Assembly (NCBI GenBank): GCA_003013855.2
Contig: ML058513.1
Coordinates: forward strand, 1-64,000
From: Liriodendron chinense
Lineage: Eukaryota; Streptophyta; Magnoliopsida; Magnoliales; Magnoliaceae
Length of the DNA: 64,000 nt
Direction of reading: 5' to 3'
Part shown: piece by piece, positions 1-12,968 of the stretch
Layout of the letters: each line of letters starts with the position of its first letter
Position numbering within the stretch: the first letter of the stretch is position 1
Notes under the pieces: generated by a model
Seen by the model: the letters and a program-made list of their open reading frames with translations, nothing else
What the model was told of the DNA's origin: nothing
Databases searched by the model: none
Translations under genes and position numbers: made by a program

Positions 1-808
1 GTCCACAACTACTTCCCTTTTATATTTATAGCTAGGTTTTGAAAACACCGGGTGTTTTGCAAAAATTACCAATAAGTAGTGATAAAGATCACCATCCAGG
101 TGGACTCTAAACATAGAAGAGTCCCAAAACATAGTGTGGATTTTAATGTACCTTTTTGTATATCTGCCTAATCTATATATTTTTTATGTAGTTATACCGG
201 GGTGTGCCATCCCCATTGTGGGTGATTCTACAAGGGGCCCATTGTGGATTAAGCGCGGGTTAAAACTGTACGGTAAATTACGTGGCACATCCTTTGTCTT
301 TCGCTCAGTACTTTGGTTGAGTGGCATAAACTTAGAGGCTCTTAGAGAAGCTTAGGAAAATTCTTTGTTTTATAAGCTTATGTATTCTATGTAGCAATTA
401 GATGGGCAAGCTAAAGTCATTAAAGTTTATTAGGTTCGGCAAATAAACTATCTATAGAGGAAGCTAATCCCTAGACGATTTTTAGTGAAACTAACTAAGA
501 AAACTTAGAAAGAAATAGCTCTTCAATACCATTGGCAATTTTAATGATTTCAAATTTTTTTTATGTTATCTTCTAAAAGAAACAACATAAAGGTTATATT
601 TTCCCATCTTCGGATCGCACTTTCCAACCTAGCAATCTTATCCTAGCAGATTCAAAGGTCAGAGTACAGACAAATCATAATACAGAGTGCGTCGAGATGT
701 ATTCAAGCAACCCCATGCAAATCCCTGATATTTATGGAAATCTCTCTCATGCCAGCTTACTTCTCCATTTTCTCTGCTGGCGAGAGTTTCATGACAGGGA
801 GAACCCTT
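1..808. other. Unassigned upstream DNA
   Basis: I see no supported gene here. A 73-codon open frame at 134-355 has no recognisable family features and lies in AT-rich DNA. The stretch immediately 5' of 809 is the presumed promoter-proximal region of the YSL gene. Confidence 0.4.
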
Positions 809-816
809 TATAAAAG
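809..816 (+). promoter_or_regulatory. TATA box of YSL copy 1
   Basis: The sequence TATAAAAG lies 62 bases upstream of the ATG at 878. That allows a transcription start near 840 and a short 5' leader. It supports 878 as the real start over the longer open frame from 734, whose N-terminal extension would start upstream of this box. Confidence 0.6.
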
Positions 817-877
817 AGGAAAACATCGTGAAGATTCCAAATCTCGCCTTTTCCTCTTCTTTTCACGCTCTGAAAGA

Positions 878-3800
878 ATGGGGAGAAGGGACGCAACGGC
901 CGAGAACGCAGGGAATGAGAACGAAGACAGCCTCACGACTGAGCAGATCTTCGAGTCGAAAGACGTGCCCTCATGGAGGGATCAGCTGACGTTCAGAGCG
1001 TTTTTCGTCAGTGCCGTTTTGTCATTCTTCTTCTGTTTTATTGTAATGAAGCTGAATTTAAACGACGGGAATCATTCCTTCTCTCAATGTGGCTGCTGGC
1101 CTCTTGGGATTCTTTTCCGTCAAGATGTGGACCAAGGCTCTTGATAAAACAGGACTCTTGCGCCATCCCTTCACGAGACAGGAGAACACCGTCATTCAAA
1201 CATGCGTCGTTGCAGCTTCTGGAATTGCTTTCAGTGGTATGTTTTATGCTTTTGTCTTTACAATATATTATGTTTGTGAAATCCAATCTATCCATCCGGT
1301 GAAATCCTAGATGCTAGGCCATGTGGGTCTGTCATCAAACCCGTTCATCACACCGTATTCAAAACTCGTCTGTTGGGCCAAAACACTTGTACGGTGATCA
1401 GCTCGTATTATAGAAAGTCGACATCTCTAGAAAGGATCCGTACTGCCTTGGAGATCCTTTTTTTCCGAACGGCCTAACAGAACGACGGTCTGGATCGAAC
1501 TGAAGACCCTTGTAGATTTCATATCACGAGTAATACCCTGCGATGATATGGATGCGCCTTGAGCAGAATAACATACCTACTTCTCCGTAATTTCTCCGGA
1601 GAATTTCAATTTTTATTCCTTTTCTCGGTATATTATCAGGAAAATTTGATGTAAATATAAAATTCAAAGATAACTATTATAAATTAATAGACAGTTTTAT
1701 CAATAAATTAATTAGTAATAGCTAACTTTCACTTAAATGAGGATATTTAAGTTAGAAAATCACGAAAAAGTGAAAATTTACTCGATATTTTGAAAATATC
1801 GCTTCATTAATTTTTCGCGAGAATTGTTTGATTTTCAAAGTCTCGGCAATATTTGTACATTGATTGGATTCAGTAACCGATTTGTTTGTCATTAGTTGGC
1901 ATCAATAAGTATGTTGAATCTGGACCATTGATCCGGCCTGATTAGTGTTCCACCTGGTACAAAGAAGCTTGCTAGATGAACGGCCTTGATCATTTGGCAC
2001 GTTTGAGGAATTTTGCCGATTTTGCATTTCTGGTTTTAGACTGCAGCCTTACAGATTGTATTTTTCTTCTAATTGAAATTCCTTTTTAATTTAGATGACA
2101 TCCACCCTTTTGATAGCTTCACCCTGTTTTTTTACTTCTGGTGATGCGATGCATTTTTGTGCTTCCCTGTTACTCAAAAGCAGAAAAAGGGTGCGTGTGT
2201 GAAAAGGTGTGAATTCAAGTCGTCGTGGACTGTGGAGTTCTATTTTTTTTTTCCCTATTTCGTCGCTTTCAGCGCAAGATCCGTTCACACGTAGGCAGGC
2301 GTGGGTTTTGATAGGTTACGGTGTCTCATTATCTGAACCGTTGGATTCTATGAGCGATACTCAAGTGATGTCACCATGTTCTGTGGGCCCCACCATGATG
2401 TATGTGTTGTATCACTGCCATCCATTTGGAGAGATCATTTTAGGGCATGAGACAAAGAACTAGGAAGATCCAAAGAACTAGGAAGATCCAAAGTTGTTCA
2501 ATTAGACCCCACCATAGAAAACATAGAAAACAGTAGGGATTGAACGCCTACCATTAAAAACTTCTTTGGGCCATAGAAGTTTTCGATCAAGATGATATTT
2601 GTGTTTTCCCTTATTAAATCTGTGTTAGCTTATAAACAGTTTGGATTTCAAATAAAATCTTAGTAAGCCTTAAGAAGGTTTCAACGATGGGCGTCACTGT
2701 CCCACTGTTTTTTGTCTTTCTGTGGTGGGATCCATTCGAACTTTGGATCTGCCTAATTCTTTGTATCATGTACCAAAATGGTCTCTCCAAAATCTTCTCT
2801 AGGGTTGTAAATCAACCCAATCCATTTAGACCTAACTCATTTGTTAAATGGAACTGATCTAGGCCCAAGAATGGACCTATTTGCTAAACGGGTGTAGGTC
2901 TGGTTACTTTATATTATGCCCTACCAGACCCTAGGGTAGGTTTGGCCTATGTTATAAGGGACCCATCCAACCAAACCCGATTTTAAGCCTAATAAAAGTG
3001 ATTGTATACTAGATCCAGACCCAAACCCATTGGATTCGGCCCATTTATAAATAGGTATGAGTGCATCTACCTCTACTAGACCTAGACCCATTTATAAATG
3101 AGTTTGATGGGAACGCATTTACAGCCATTTCTGATCAGTACATTTCACTTTCAATTGGGAACGCTGATTTACGCCAAAGCCTTTTTATTTAGAAATTTAG
3201 GTGGGGCAAACCATGATGTTTGTTAGAAATCTACGCCATCCATCCGTTTTGTGAGCTCATTTTAGGACAAGTGATAAAAAACGATTGGGATCCAAGACTC
3301 ATGTAGGCCGCACCAAACGCTCTCTACGACTGTTTCACTGAACTGAAAACACAAATATCAGCATGATTCAAAACTTCTATGACCCTACGAATGTTTCAAC
3401 TGTGGATATGACTATTTTTGGCCGCACGCTCTAAAATGAGCTCAAAAAACGGATGGACGGGGTGGATTTCTCACAAACTTCACGGCGGCCCCACCTAGGT
3501 CCCAGCGCATGAACTTCCAGCTTTTGCAGGAAATCCGCGTCCCGTCGTTTAGCTCATAACAAACGATAAGGTTTGCAAAGCAGAAACGCCCTTAAAGGCT
3601 GCTTAGGCACTTCACGCATCTGCCAGCTTGGCACATGGTACGAGATCTAATCCATTCATCAAAGGCGGACCAATATTTAAATGGTGTCACTCACGAACCA
3701 GGTTGGTCCAGTCTTCTGGTGGCTATACACAAGATCACGTCCGTCCAATCTTCAGGTGGGCGGGCGACAGTATACAAATCTAACATTTTGGCCTGCCTGC

Positions 3801-6800
3801 TTACTGGACCAGGTGGTTTGTTTTTAGGATGGCTCACCTGCTGAATGAGAATGTTTACTGGGTCAGAATTGTTTTAACGGTCAGTTTATCAGATTTTCTG
3901 TTGGCAAAACAGGAGTGAGATAGCCTGAACTTTGAGTTAGAATATCTAATCATCTTGCAAACCTAGATGGAAGGCTTGGATCTCATACTGGTGGGTTATA
4001 GCTGCACGTGCGACTGCCTGTGGAAATGAAGAGTTCCACATGCGCATGGGGCTCGGTGAAAATGTCATTTAATTGTTCAAATCTTTGACTTTTTCTGTTT
4101 TGATGGTAGACCTAAATTAGTGAATCTCTATCTTTAGGGGTTATTAAACACTAGCGAAAATCCTTCATACTTTTGTAAGGTATGACCATCCGTACACACG
4201 CACTCTGTTGCTCTTCTGCCATACATCCACTTCAATCCAAACCGTACAAGTGGCCATCATGTGGATGGTTCATAGATGGCACACATCCGCGTCATTTGTG
4301 AAAAATCCAGCAGCATAAATTTTGAACAGTTAGGAATTGAAAAACATGATTATTAGTCTAAACTATATTTGGCACGCCCCAAAGTATTGGATTTCAGATC
4401 CCACGTGGGTTGAAAATTCTCAAAAGGATGTGCAAATCTTGAATTTCAGACAGACCCGTTTGGTTTGCCTAATTAAATGGTATGGAATTGCATTAGATAG
4501 AATTAATCAATAGGTTGTATGGCAGAAGAAGATTAATCAATGGTATGAAATACACCCTGTTTGAGACCCTTTCTTTTTCAACCAAATTCTTCCTTAGAGA
4601 AACACATTGTGTTGAGTGAAATCTGCATTTGGTGGATCATGGAATTGTAATCAAGGGACTAGATTAACAATTGATGTCAACTATACACATATACAGCTCA
4701 ATGCATGTGACATGTAAAGGGTACAATGGTTGGACAACATGGATAACACCCACGCATAAATGTGGGGCGCATAGATGTAGTGGATTTTGATTCCACCAGA
4801 AATCCTACTCTCTCTACTTTAGAGATCAAATGATATGAATTGGATTAATCCAAGCCTTCCTATCATCTCTAAACACTGATGCAATTTTCATTGGATAAAT
4901 TACTTTCTTTGGGTGGAATTAGTAATTTTTCCCATGAATTCAAATGCTTGAGTGTTTTTGAAATTTCAACGGCAAAGCAGCCAATCAATAACATTTTCTT
5001 CTTTTGTCCTCTCATTGGAATAACAGGTGGTGCTGGAAGTTACATATTTGGGATGAGCGAAATTATTGCATCTAAAGCAGGAGATGGTAATACCCCTATC
5101 AACGTTAAGAATCCCTCGCTGGGTTGGATGATTGGATTTCTCTTCGTTGTTAGCTTTGTTGGCCTCTTCTCGATCATTCCCTTAAGAAAGGTATGACCAT
5201 TGGCCCTACTTGTTTGATTTAATGTTGTACAACTTTAGTGGCCCACTTCCATGCATCATCATTACCTCTACATAAATTTAACTTCATCACGGGGTGCTTA
5301 TCCCAAAAAAGGATCAAAGACCCTACAAGTATATTTCACCACAGATGGGCTACTCTTTTTCCAGGCCCACCACGACTATGGTCCACTTAAATTGGTAGTG
5401 CCATGATGATCAAAGTAGTGGCCACTTCCACGACTAGATGGATTTCAAATGATGGAAAAAGGTCGTTTTGGGTTTCTTTATTTATTAAAATGTACATGAG
5501 GCCCTCCTCGTGCGTCAACACACAGTTTTGGCCCATTATTTGGTAATTTAGGCCATGGATATGATGAACCAACTGTGCGTTCTGGAGACTCAATAGTCTT
5601 TCAGATTGGAAGATCTTAACCGTTCAAATAATGCCCTTCTATTCAATGGTTCATAACAAAGTCAATTCTCCAGAAAATTTTTAGGGGACATTCCATCCAT
5701 CCATCAAGACCATGCTAAACCACCTACCTGGTGGGGTTGACCGCTAAAAAATGAACTCAATTGTCTTTTTCTTCTTCTTTTTTTTTTTTACACACGCACA
5801 CACCCCAGACCTTGTTTTAAAACTCCTCAGAGTCTACCACCCACGCATCCAAACTCAATTTCCTTGGAATATCAAAGGATTCTCTTAATCTAAACAAATG
5901 ATAACAAATGATCAGATAAGAATTTAAATTTTTTTAACTTTTTCAGATCATGATCATAGACCATAAGCTGATCTACCCAAGTGGGACTGCAACCGCTCAC
6001 CTCATCAACAGCTTCCATACTCCACAAGGAGCCAAGCTAGTAAAGTAAGACTGCATGCATTCAGCATCCTTTTTTTTTTTTTCCAGTAATCAAACATGTT
6101 CTCTCTTCTTCTTCTTCTTTTCATCTTCTTAATTGTGGATTTCCTACTTCATTTTATTCAGGAAGCAAGTATCTGCGCTTTTTAAAACCTTTGGTCTTAG
6201 TTTCTTCTGGGCCTTCTTCCAGTGGTTCTTCACTGCTGGAGACGATTGTGGTTTCGCAGCCTTCCCTACATTTGGTCTCAAAGCATATAAAAACAAGTAA
6301 CATCTTCTAGCCCTTCTACTTGTGGATGTAATTTCTTTGATTTTGCATTGATATTTTTTTATTAGCTTGTGGGAAAATAATATTAATTTCTCCTACACCC
6401 AATTGTATGTTGTAGCCCATTTGCCTAAAATGGTTATGAAAATGTGTTCTAGATTAACCTAAAACATTTGCAGAAGCTCAGTCATATCATTACATACCAC
6501 ATAGATGAAAGATTGTGTTGTGAACAATGTCCACAATTGCACCACCTCTTCATATTCGGATTGATTTATAGATCTAGTTGTTATAGTACTTTCACGGGTG
6601 TTCTTTCTCGATATTTCATTTCTTCCTCTTGTCTATGTATGACTAATTCTACTTCTTGTAATATGCTCATTTGATTGTTTTAAGCAATTAATCTTGCTTG
6701 GCAGTTTTATTCCATTTTAGGTTGCGTTTGGATGCAGTTTAACCAAATTACAATTCATTCCACAACATTAATATCTACCATGATATTTTTTGTGATTTTC

Positions 6801-8599
6801 TCTTGATTAAACTGAGTGCTGTAATTCGTTTCACTTGTGCATCTAAAAGACCTATTGTATTCTCACACATTAATTCCTCAGCATTTATATCTATGGACTA
6901 ACACATGAATTCCTCGTGAAACATCAATTTCTATTGTTATATATACTCTGATAAAGCTTGATGTTTGCAATTCACTTCACTTGTCCATCCAAACAGCAAC
7001 ATCAAACATCTAGAACAAATTAAAAAATTACAATGAATTCTCTCACTGAGACTATATTTATCACGACCCCTTTTGGTGCCTTTCTCATTGATCCTTGATT
7101 TTTGCAGGTTCTATTTCGATTTTTCTGCTACTTATGTTGGCGTTGGGATGATTTGCCCTTATATAGTCAACATATCTTTGCTTGCTGGGTCTATTCTTTC
7201 ATGGGGTATTATGTGGCCACTCATAGAGGCGAAGAAGGGTGACTGGTTCAGTGCCAAACTCAGCCCCACCAGTCTCCATGGTCTACAAGGATATAGGGTA
7301 CCGAACGGAGTTTTTCTTTCTCTTTCTCTTCTAGAAATTGGGTTTTCATCACAAGCTGGCCATGTTTGACTTGCATTTTTTGGAAATTGGTTTTTGGTCT
7401 TTACACAATTGGGCATGTTTGGATCAGTGAAAATATAGTTTTTCACAGGTCTCTAACACTTATCTCTTCATTTTTCAATAACAGGTCTTCATCTCCATTG
7501 CCGTGATTTTAGGCGATGGCCTCTTTCACTTCTCAATTGTCCTTTTTAAAACCATCCGTGTCTTATACAAGAAGAGGATGAGGAAAGATTCTTCATCTAT
7601 TATTCCAGTTGCAGGCACCTCGTCTCTTGATGATGCTTCATCCATCAGCTATGATGACCAACGGCGCACCGAGCTCTTCCTAAAAGACCAGATTCCCAAC
7701 ATGTATGCCTTCATTGGCTACGTTATCCTTGCCATCATTTCCATCATCACAGTCCCACACATCTTCCCCCAGTTGAAATGGTACCATGTGCTGGTCACAT
7801 ACATCATTGCACCGGTCATGGCCTTCTGCAACTCTTATGGCTGCGGCCTCACAGACTGGTCACTCGCTTCCAGCTATGGGAAGCTTGCAATCTTCATCTT
7901 TGGAGCATGGGTTGGCATGAACAATGGTGGTGTCCTTGCAGGCCTTGCATCGTGCGGTGTGATGATGAGCGTTGTTTCCACTGCATCCGATCTCATGCAA
8001 GACTTCAAGACCGGCTACCTGACTCTCGCATCGCCACGCTCCATGTTCATCAGCCAAGTCATCGGAACTGCCATGGGATGCATCTTTGCGCCATGCGTAT
8101 TCTGGATCTTTTACAAGGCCTTCCCAATCGGAGTGGAAGGCAGCAGTTATCCGGCTCCATTCGCAACTGTCTACCGCGGCATTGCCCTTCTTGGGGTAGA
8201 GGGCTTCTCTTCTCTACCCAAGAATTGCCTCACTCTCTGCCTGGCCTTCTTCATTGGCGCATTCTTACTTAGTGCAGCCCGAGAGGCTGCAAAGCATTAC
8301 AAACTGAGCATGTATTATTACATGCCGAGTGCAATGGCAATGGCAATTCCTTTCTACTTGGGCAGCTACTTTGCGATCGACATGTGCTTGGGGAGCTTGA
8401 TCTTGTTCATTTGGGAGAAGACCAACAAGCAGCATGCTGATGCGTTTGCACCGGCAGTGGCATCAGGTATGATTTGCGGCGACAGCATTTGGTCGCTGCC
8501 TGCTTCATACTTGCACTGGCTAAGGTGAACCCGCCCATTTGCATGAAATTCCTATCTAGTTCTACCAATACTAAAGTGGATGGTTTCTTGAGTGGCTGA
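878..8599 (+). CDS. YSL: YSL metal-nicotianamine transporter, copy 1 (six exons, two frameshifts)
   Basis: This is a Yellow Stripe-Like member of the oligopeptide transporter superfamily. Family members move Fe, Cu, Zn or other metals as nicotianamine or phytosiderophore complexes across membranes with about 14 helices. Exons inferred from GT-AG sites and phase: 878-1236, 5027-5190, 5947-6044, 6162-6296, 7108-7297, 7485-8599. Family signatures include VPSWRDQLTFRAFF and TRQENTVIQTCVVAASGIAFSG (exon 1), FGMSE (exon 2), YPSGTATAHLIN (exon 3), FYFDFSATYVGVGMICPYIV and SLHGLQGY (exon 5), and MAMAIPFYLGSYFAIDM and GMICGDSIWSLPAS (exon 6). If two single-base indels (1060-1062, near 8507) are ignored, the product is about 686 residues, a normal YSL length. 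As read, exon 1 runs out of frame and the last exon stops at 8526-8528 instead of 8597-8599. Exons 2-5 are intact. It may be a young pseudogene or a functional gene with sequence errors. Substrate and membrane cannot be told from sequence. Confidence 0.9.
1060..1062 (+). other. Frameshift: one extra A in YSL copy 1 exon 1
   Basis: The AAA run at 1060-1062 carries one base too many. Removing one A restores the continuous family motif LNLTTGIIPSLNVAAGLLGF, which otherwise is read half in one frame and half in another. The homopolymer context makes a sequencing error plausible. Confidence 0.8.
2374..2799. repeat. Foldback repeat family A, copy 1
   Basis: The left arm begins with CCCCACCATGATGTATGTG. 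The right arm returns as its approximate reverse complement (GGGATCCATTCGAAC..., CCAAAATGGTCTCTCC). The central part carries the motif TTTGTGTTTTCCCTT. The same family recurs more than ten times in this window, and no copy encodes protein, which fits a non-autonomous inverted-repeat element. Confidence 0.65.
2800..3131. repeat. Degenerate hAT-like foldback (TAGGGTTGTAAAT ends)
   Basis: It starts with TAGGGTTGTAAATC and ends near CATTTACAGCCATT, a decayed version of the ends of the better preserved element at 55809-56318. The interior repeats phrases such as CCCATTTATAAATGAG and AGACCTAGACCC. Confidence 0.55.
3165..3540. repeat. Foldback repeat family B, copy 1
   Basis: The left arm contains GGTGGGGCAAACCATGATG and ATCCATCCGTTTTGTGAGC. 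The right arm contains AAAACGGATGGACGGGGTGG and CCACCTAGGTCCCAGCG as the inverted complement, and ends with GCAGGAAATCCGCGT. This is the same family as the complete copy at 16481-17000. Confidence 0.65.
6715..6995. repeat. Small foldback element in YSL intron 4
   Basis: The ends GGTTGCGTTTGGATGCAG and GTCCATCCAAACAGCAAC are imperfect inverted repeats. The same insert is present in intron 4 of copy 2 (about 34880-35150), so it predates the YSL duplication. Confidence 0.55.
8501..8512 (+). other. Frameshift: one base missing near the 3' end of YSL copy 1
   Basis: The sequence reads GCTTCATACTTGC where copy 2 reads GCTTCAATCCTTGC. The missing A moves translation into a stop at 8526-8528. With the base restored, the frame continues through KVNPPICMKFLSSS to TGA at 8597-8599, as in copy 2. 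Confidence 0.8.
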
Positions 8600-9189
8600 G
8601 TTCTTTCTAGATGGGTTTGATTTTATCAGCTTGGAAAGAGTCTTTGTACATAGTGTTGGATTTTATTCTATATATGGTTTGATGGGGTGTAGGTAGAGAG
8701 ACCTTGATAAAAGTGTGATCATATTCTATTGGGATTTGGATGCTTAAGCAGACATTAATTAAGACTATTAATTTATTTCTACTACATTTTTATCCATGAG
8801 ATTTTTAGTGCTTACGTGCCTTATTTTCAGGCGAAATTATGTTATCCTGGTACTCCAACTTTTTTTCTTTTTGGCCAGGTGGAGTAATTTCTTAGCTATC
8901 CAAATCATTGATCTGATCGGCCCAGCCATGAATTGGGAGTTTCACTGAATTTTGTCACTTTTGGGTAGTACACACATCCCACTTAGTATACCCACCCACA
9001 CTGTTAATCACACTACAATGTGAGCCACTTAATTCTCTCACCTTGTCCTGCAAATAGATGGTCTATCCTCTCTGGATCCAATCATGTCAAGGGTCTGGAT
9101 TGCTGATACGAGGCCCACTTGTCCGGCTGTAGGGTATTGTTGATATGTGAACGAGGATCATCAAATTCGGACGGGAGTCCTTCCTCAGT

Positions 9190-9425
9190 ATGGATCTGTG
9201 GGGGGCCAACATCATGTATCTGTTGAGATAGATCTAACGCTCAAGTGGACCACACCAAATAGTATGATCGGTTGCATCAAATGCAAGAGTTGTCTGTTTA
9301 CTATTTGGTGTGGTCCACTTAAGCTTTCGATCTCCGTCATTCTTGGTCCATGCCTTAAAATGATCTTATAAAAGGGATGGACGGCGTGGATAAATAGACA
9401 CATCGTGGTGGTAGGTGGGTGATAC
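9190..9425. repeat. Foldback repeat family A, short copy
   Basis: The inner arms CTCAAGTGGACCACACCAAA and TTTGGTGTGGTCCACTTAAG form an inverted repeat around a short loop. The right arm ends with GGGATGGACGGCGTGGAT. Confidence 0.6.
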
Positions 9426-9867
9426 GGAGCTTTGCTAGGCAGACACGTATACAGGGCAGCTGACGTACACGCCACATGTCCTAGTGCCACACAGGTGTGA
9501 GATCCAATCCATCCATCGGAGGGGCATTATTAAATAAATTCCCCGTCCCATGAATCAGCTAGGTCCTATGTTCAGATGAGCCACAAATTAATAAACAAAT
9601 CTACGGCTGTGGAAAACTTGTCTAAGGCAGCCCCGTCTACTCATTTCTGAGATCGTGAAACACCTATTGAGCGGACCAGTATTATTTAAGGTCAGGTTCG
9701 GGCCGGGCCCACATCAACCACATGGTTGTGACCCTTGATTGGATAGTTTAGATTACAAAATTGTGTCACTAGCACGCAGAATTGCGGCAAAGCTCACTCC
9801 ATTGCTAGAAATATATTTAAAAATATGAACTTAGAAACAAGCCTAACGGCAGATTGTATAATGCTCT

Positions 9868-10258
9868 GTGGGACCTACCATAATATATGTGTTTAATCCC
9901 CTACGTTCATCTATTTTTATGGAACATTTTAAGTCATGAGCCCAAAAATGAGACATGTCTAAGCCTCAAATGGTACATATCACAAGAAAACAGTGGTAAT
10001 TGAATGCCAACCATTAAAAGCTTTCTGGGTCCAACCTATTGATTAGGTCACAAGGTCCTGGATGAAGGGAAAGCACGAATATCATCTTCATCTGAAACTT
10101 TTGTGGCTACCGAGAAGTTTTAATGGTGGGCGTTCAATCACCACCATTTCCTGGGTGAGTCCACATGAGATTTGGATTTGCATTATTTTTAAGTTCATGC
10201 CCAAAAATGATTCGAAAGTGTGGATAAAATAAGTACATCATGGTGGGGTCCACATAAA
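9868..10258. repeat. Foldback repeat family A, full copy
   Basis: It runs from GTGGGACCTACCATAATATATG to ACATCATGGTGGGGTCCACA, with the family central motifs AACAGTGGTAATTGAATGCC and GGTGGGCGTTCAATCACC. Confidence 0.65.
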
Positions 10259-10431
10259 ACCCTTCAGTAGCTACTGACAGCATCAGTAAGCAATCCGAGT
10301 CCAAGCCCAACCCGATTTAAACCGAATTTTGTGCCCGCTGGTTAGAAGCTGTTTGAAGCCGGCAGAGATGCCCGGCCGCAAGAAATCCATTCCGATCCAT
10401 TAGTTTGTAAAGCTCGTAATAAGGAAGGAGT

Positions 10432-10640
10432 CCAAAAATCAGGCAGATCCAATACTCAGGTGGACCACGCTACATGAAAGAGTGGGGATTGAACGTCCAT
10501 CATTAGAACTTTGCCGGAGCCACAATGGTAATAACGTTATCAACCGTTTGGATGACATATAAACATCATGGTCGGCTCCAAGAAAGTATTAATGGTGTAC
10601 TTTTCCAGTCTCACAGTTTCGTGTCCTATGCCCCCACATG
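10432..10640. repeat. Foldback repeat family A, partial copy
   Basis: It carries the internal family motifs CAGGCAGATCCAATACTCAG and GTGGGGATTGAACGTCC, then the opposing arm with CACATGAATTTTGGGTCTG. The outer termini are not recognisable. Confidence 0.45.
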
Positions 10641-12012
10641 AATTTTGGGTCTGATTTTTTAATTTCTGCTCTAATTCCACACGCGTGTAGAGACATATAC
10701 ATCTACATGTGCGTACATGTGGGCATAAGTGCAAACATGAAACACATGCGTGAGATCTGAGCCTTTTATAAGATAGTAAAAATGACGATTAGACCTTGAT
10801 AAATATCATAGAAATTATTTATGTTCGCTATATAATCAAACATGAGGCCACATGAATTAATGAAGGCTTGTATTTAATCAACCATGCATGATTGGGATAG
10901 TGCAAGGGTGTCGGACGCATACTCCACCCGAGTTGGATCAAACGCTTTTCAACCTAATTGCCAAATTGGTCGCAGGATCGAACGTGTGAAGGTTGATCTA
11001 ACTGTTCAACTACCAGTATTGCAGCGATCAGGCGATTTATAAGGGGAGGGTTGGTCTTTCTGAATGAGAACTTTTTCCCTTACGCTAATGACTTTTCTTT
11101 CAGTGGCTATCATGAGTGATGGATAGAAATGATTAAAAATTAAAGGCTAAAATTGCCTATTTTATTGATGTGTAATGGATGCTTAGTACAATCAATAGAT
11201 AAACAAAATAAGTAGAAAAATAAATGAAAGATAAATACCTATATTATTGCCTGTAAGGATAAACAATTGAGAAAAATGATCGAAAAAATGTGACTAAGAT
11301 ATATGATCTTCCAAGTAAGGATTCGAAAGCACTATTGAACTTGAGTTACATGTAGCATTGCATAATAGGCCACAATTGTTTATGAGCCCAGATAATTATT
11401 TTTACCTCAACAAATGTGAAAAGTGTCTATGAAGATTTCTCTCTAGCTATCGTCTAAAAATTCTATAAATAGAAAGAAAATCGAATAGCTCCAGGCCCCT
11501 TGCAAACCCAACACACCACAACTCTATAACTCTACTTATTCTCGTTTTAACTCTAAGCTTTACTTTTAGTGTAATCAAATTCATCTACACTACTATGCTG
11601 AACCAACTTTAACTTATGAATAGTATAATCTAATTCCCTTCATTTTTGCTCAAGTCGCTAGACGAATGAAAACCTTAGTTTTAGGACATCCCCATCTACG
11701 CTACAGTTATTGGATTGTTAGAAGAAGAAAAAATACTGATCAATAACTGCTATGATAGTGGAAAAAAATCATTTTTGATGAAAAATAAAAGAAGGGATTT
11801 TTCGTATAACAGCCTACCTTTTAGGTTATATCCAAATAAACGCATGCTTTCAAAATATTTATAGTAAAATGCATAAGATTTGCACCCTTACAGATTCAAC
11901 CACTTGCATGTCAATTGTCATATACCCTCTTGTTTATGAGCTGTATTTTTTAAAATGACAAAACCACCCTCCTTCGGTCACCACTAGAACACAGAGACTT
12001 TGATCTCTCTCA

Positions 12013-12392
12013 TTTTGGGCTCACACCCTAAAATGATCTTGAAAAGGATGAACTGCATGAATAAAAATATACATCATGGAGGGTCCATAGCCTACTAGCG
12101 ACGTGGCTATTGGAGGAAGCGGATTGGTGTTTTACCACACACCACCTATCTCCAGTGTTGAGGTCACCAAGTTATGTGGCCCGAACATGATGTGTGTCAT
12201 ATTCTCACCACTCATTCATTTTGTGAGATCATTTTAGGATGCCCTTAAAAACGAGGCCCATACAAACTTGAAGGGGACCCCATTGCAAAGTAGTGGGGAC
12301 AATGATGTCTACTGTTGAAGCCCTCACAGGGCTCGTCATGATGTTTATTTGCCATCCAACCTGTTTATAAGGTCAAAAAGTTCATCTATATT
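12013..12392. repeat. Foldback repeat family A fragments flanking a retroelement
   Basis: A right-end piece (to ATACATCATGGAGGGTCC near 12088) is followed by a left-arm piece from about 12178 (GAACATGATGTGTGTC, TTTTGTGAGATCATTTTAGG). The second piece is cut by the element starting at 12393. Confidence 0.45.
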
Positions 12393-12669
12393 TGTTGGAA
12401 GAGCCTTCAAACAGTCATCAGGAAGGTCCCTGGACTATCACTGACCAGTCATGACCAGTCGAGTGTTTGAGGCAGACGTGAATCCTTTTGTGTTTTTCCC
12501 CTTTGGACTGCACCAGTCGGTCGTGTACGCATTTTTTTACGTAGATCCACATATCTGCGTAAGTTGTTTCTATTTTCGGGTTATTTGCTATATATATGAC
12601 ATGTATCCGAACTTAGATATAATCCGAAGGTGTCCAAGGTTTCCTACGTGAATTAGGAAGAGGGGAGAG

Positions 12670-12720
<51 letters not shown>

Positions 12721-12966
12721 TGGGTTTTCTCTGGGTTTTCCTGACTTGTGGGTTGTCAATCTCTATAATTTTTTAAATCATAGTGGATCTCTTTGTGCCG
12801 TAGTTTCTTACCCGTTGATGGGTTTTTCCATGTAAAATCGGATTATCTCTTGTGGTTGAATGCTTGTGTGATTGGTTGCGTTGTGTTGCTCATTAGATTC
12901 AAATATTTTGTTGTGTGTGTTCAGCTTTCGCTTTCGCTTCCGCTGTCGGCGTTCTTATTCCCAACA
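12393..12966 (+). repeat. Left LTR of the gag-only Copia element
   Basis: It starts TGTTGGAAGAGCC and ends TTATTCCCAACA. It contains a GA microsatellite (about 12677-12717) just after AGGAAGAGGGGAGAG, matched in the other LTR. Confidence 0.85.
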
Positions 12967-12968
12967 AG

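Larger units (their letters stand above)
1237..5026 (+). other. Intron 1 of YSL copy 1 (3.8 kb)
   Basis: The donor GTATGT at 1237 and the acceptor AACAG ending at 5026 join exons in phase 1. The intron holds three foldback repeats between 2374 and 3540. The rest is unique AT-rich DNA whose 3' part (from about 3745) is shared with copy 2. Confidence 0.8.
8600..12392. other. Intergenic DNA with foldback repeats
   Basis: No gene is recognised. The stretch carries family A repeat copies (listed separately) and AT-rich unique DNA (10860-12000). I searched it by eye for YSL exon 1 motifs that would belong to copy 2 and found none. Confidence 0.5.

Noticed and set aside
134..355. 73-codon open frame near the window start
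   Set aside because: No family motif, no regulatory context and AT-rich surroundings; too short to support as a gene.
734..877. Upstream ATG extending the YSL first exon
   Set aside because: The extension would start upstream of the TATA box at 809-816 and adds residues not seen in YSL proteins; the ATG at 878 fits the family N terminus.
7778..8272. 164-codon open frame within YSL exon 6
   Set aside because: It is the +2 shadow of the transporter exon, rich in His, Cys and Arg, with no family features.
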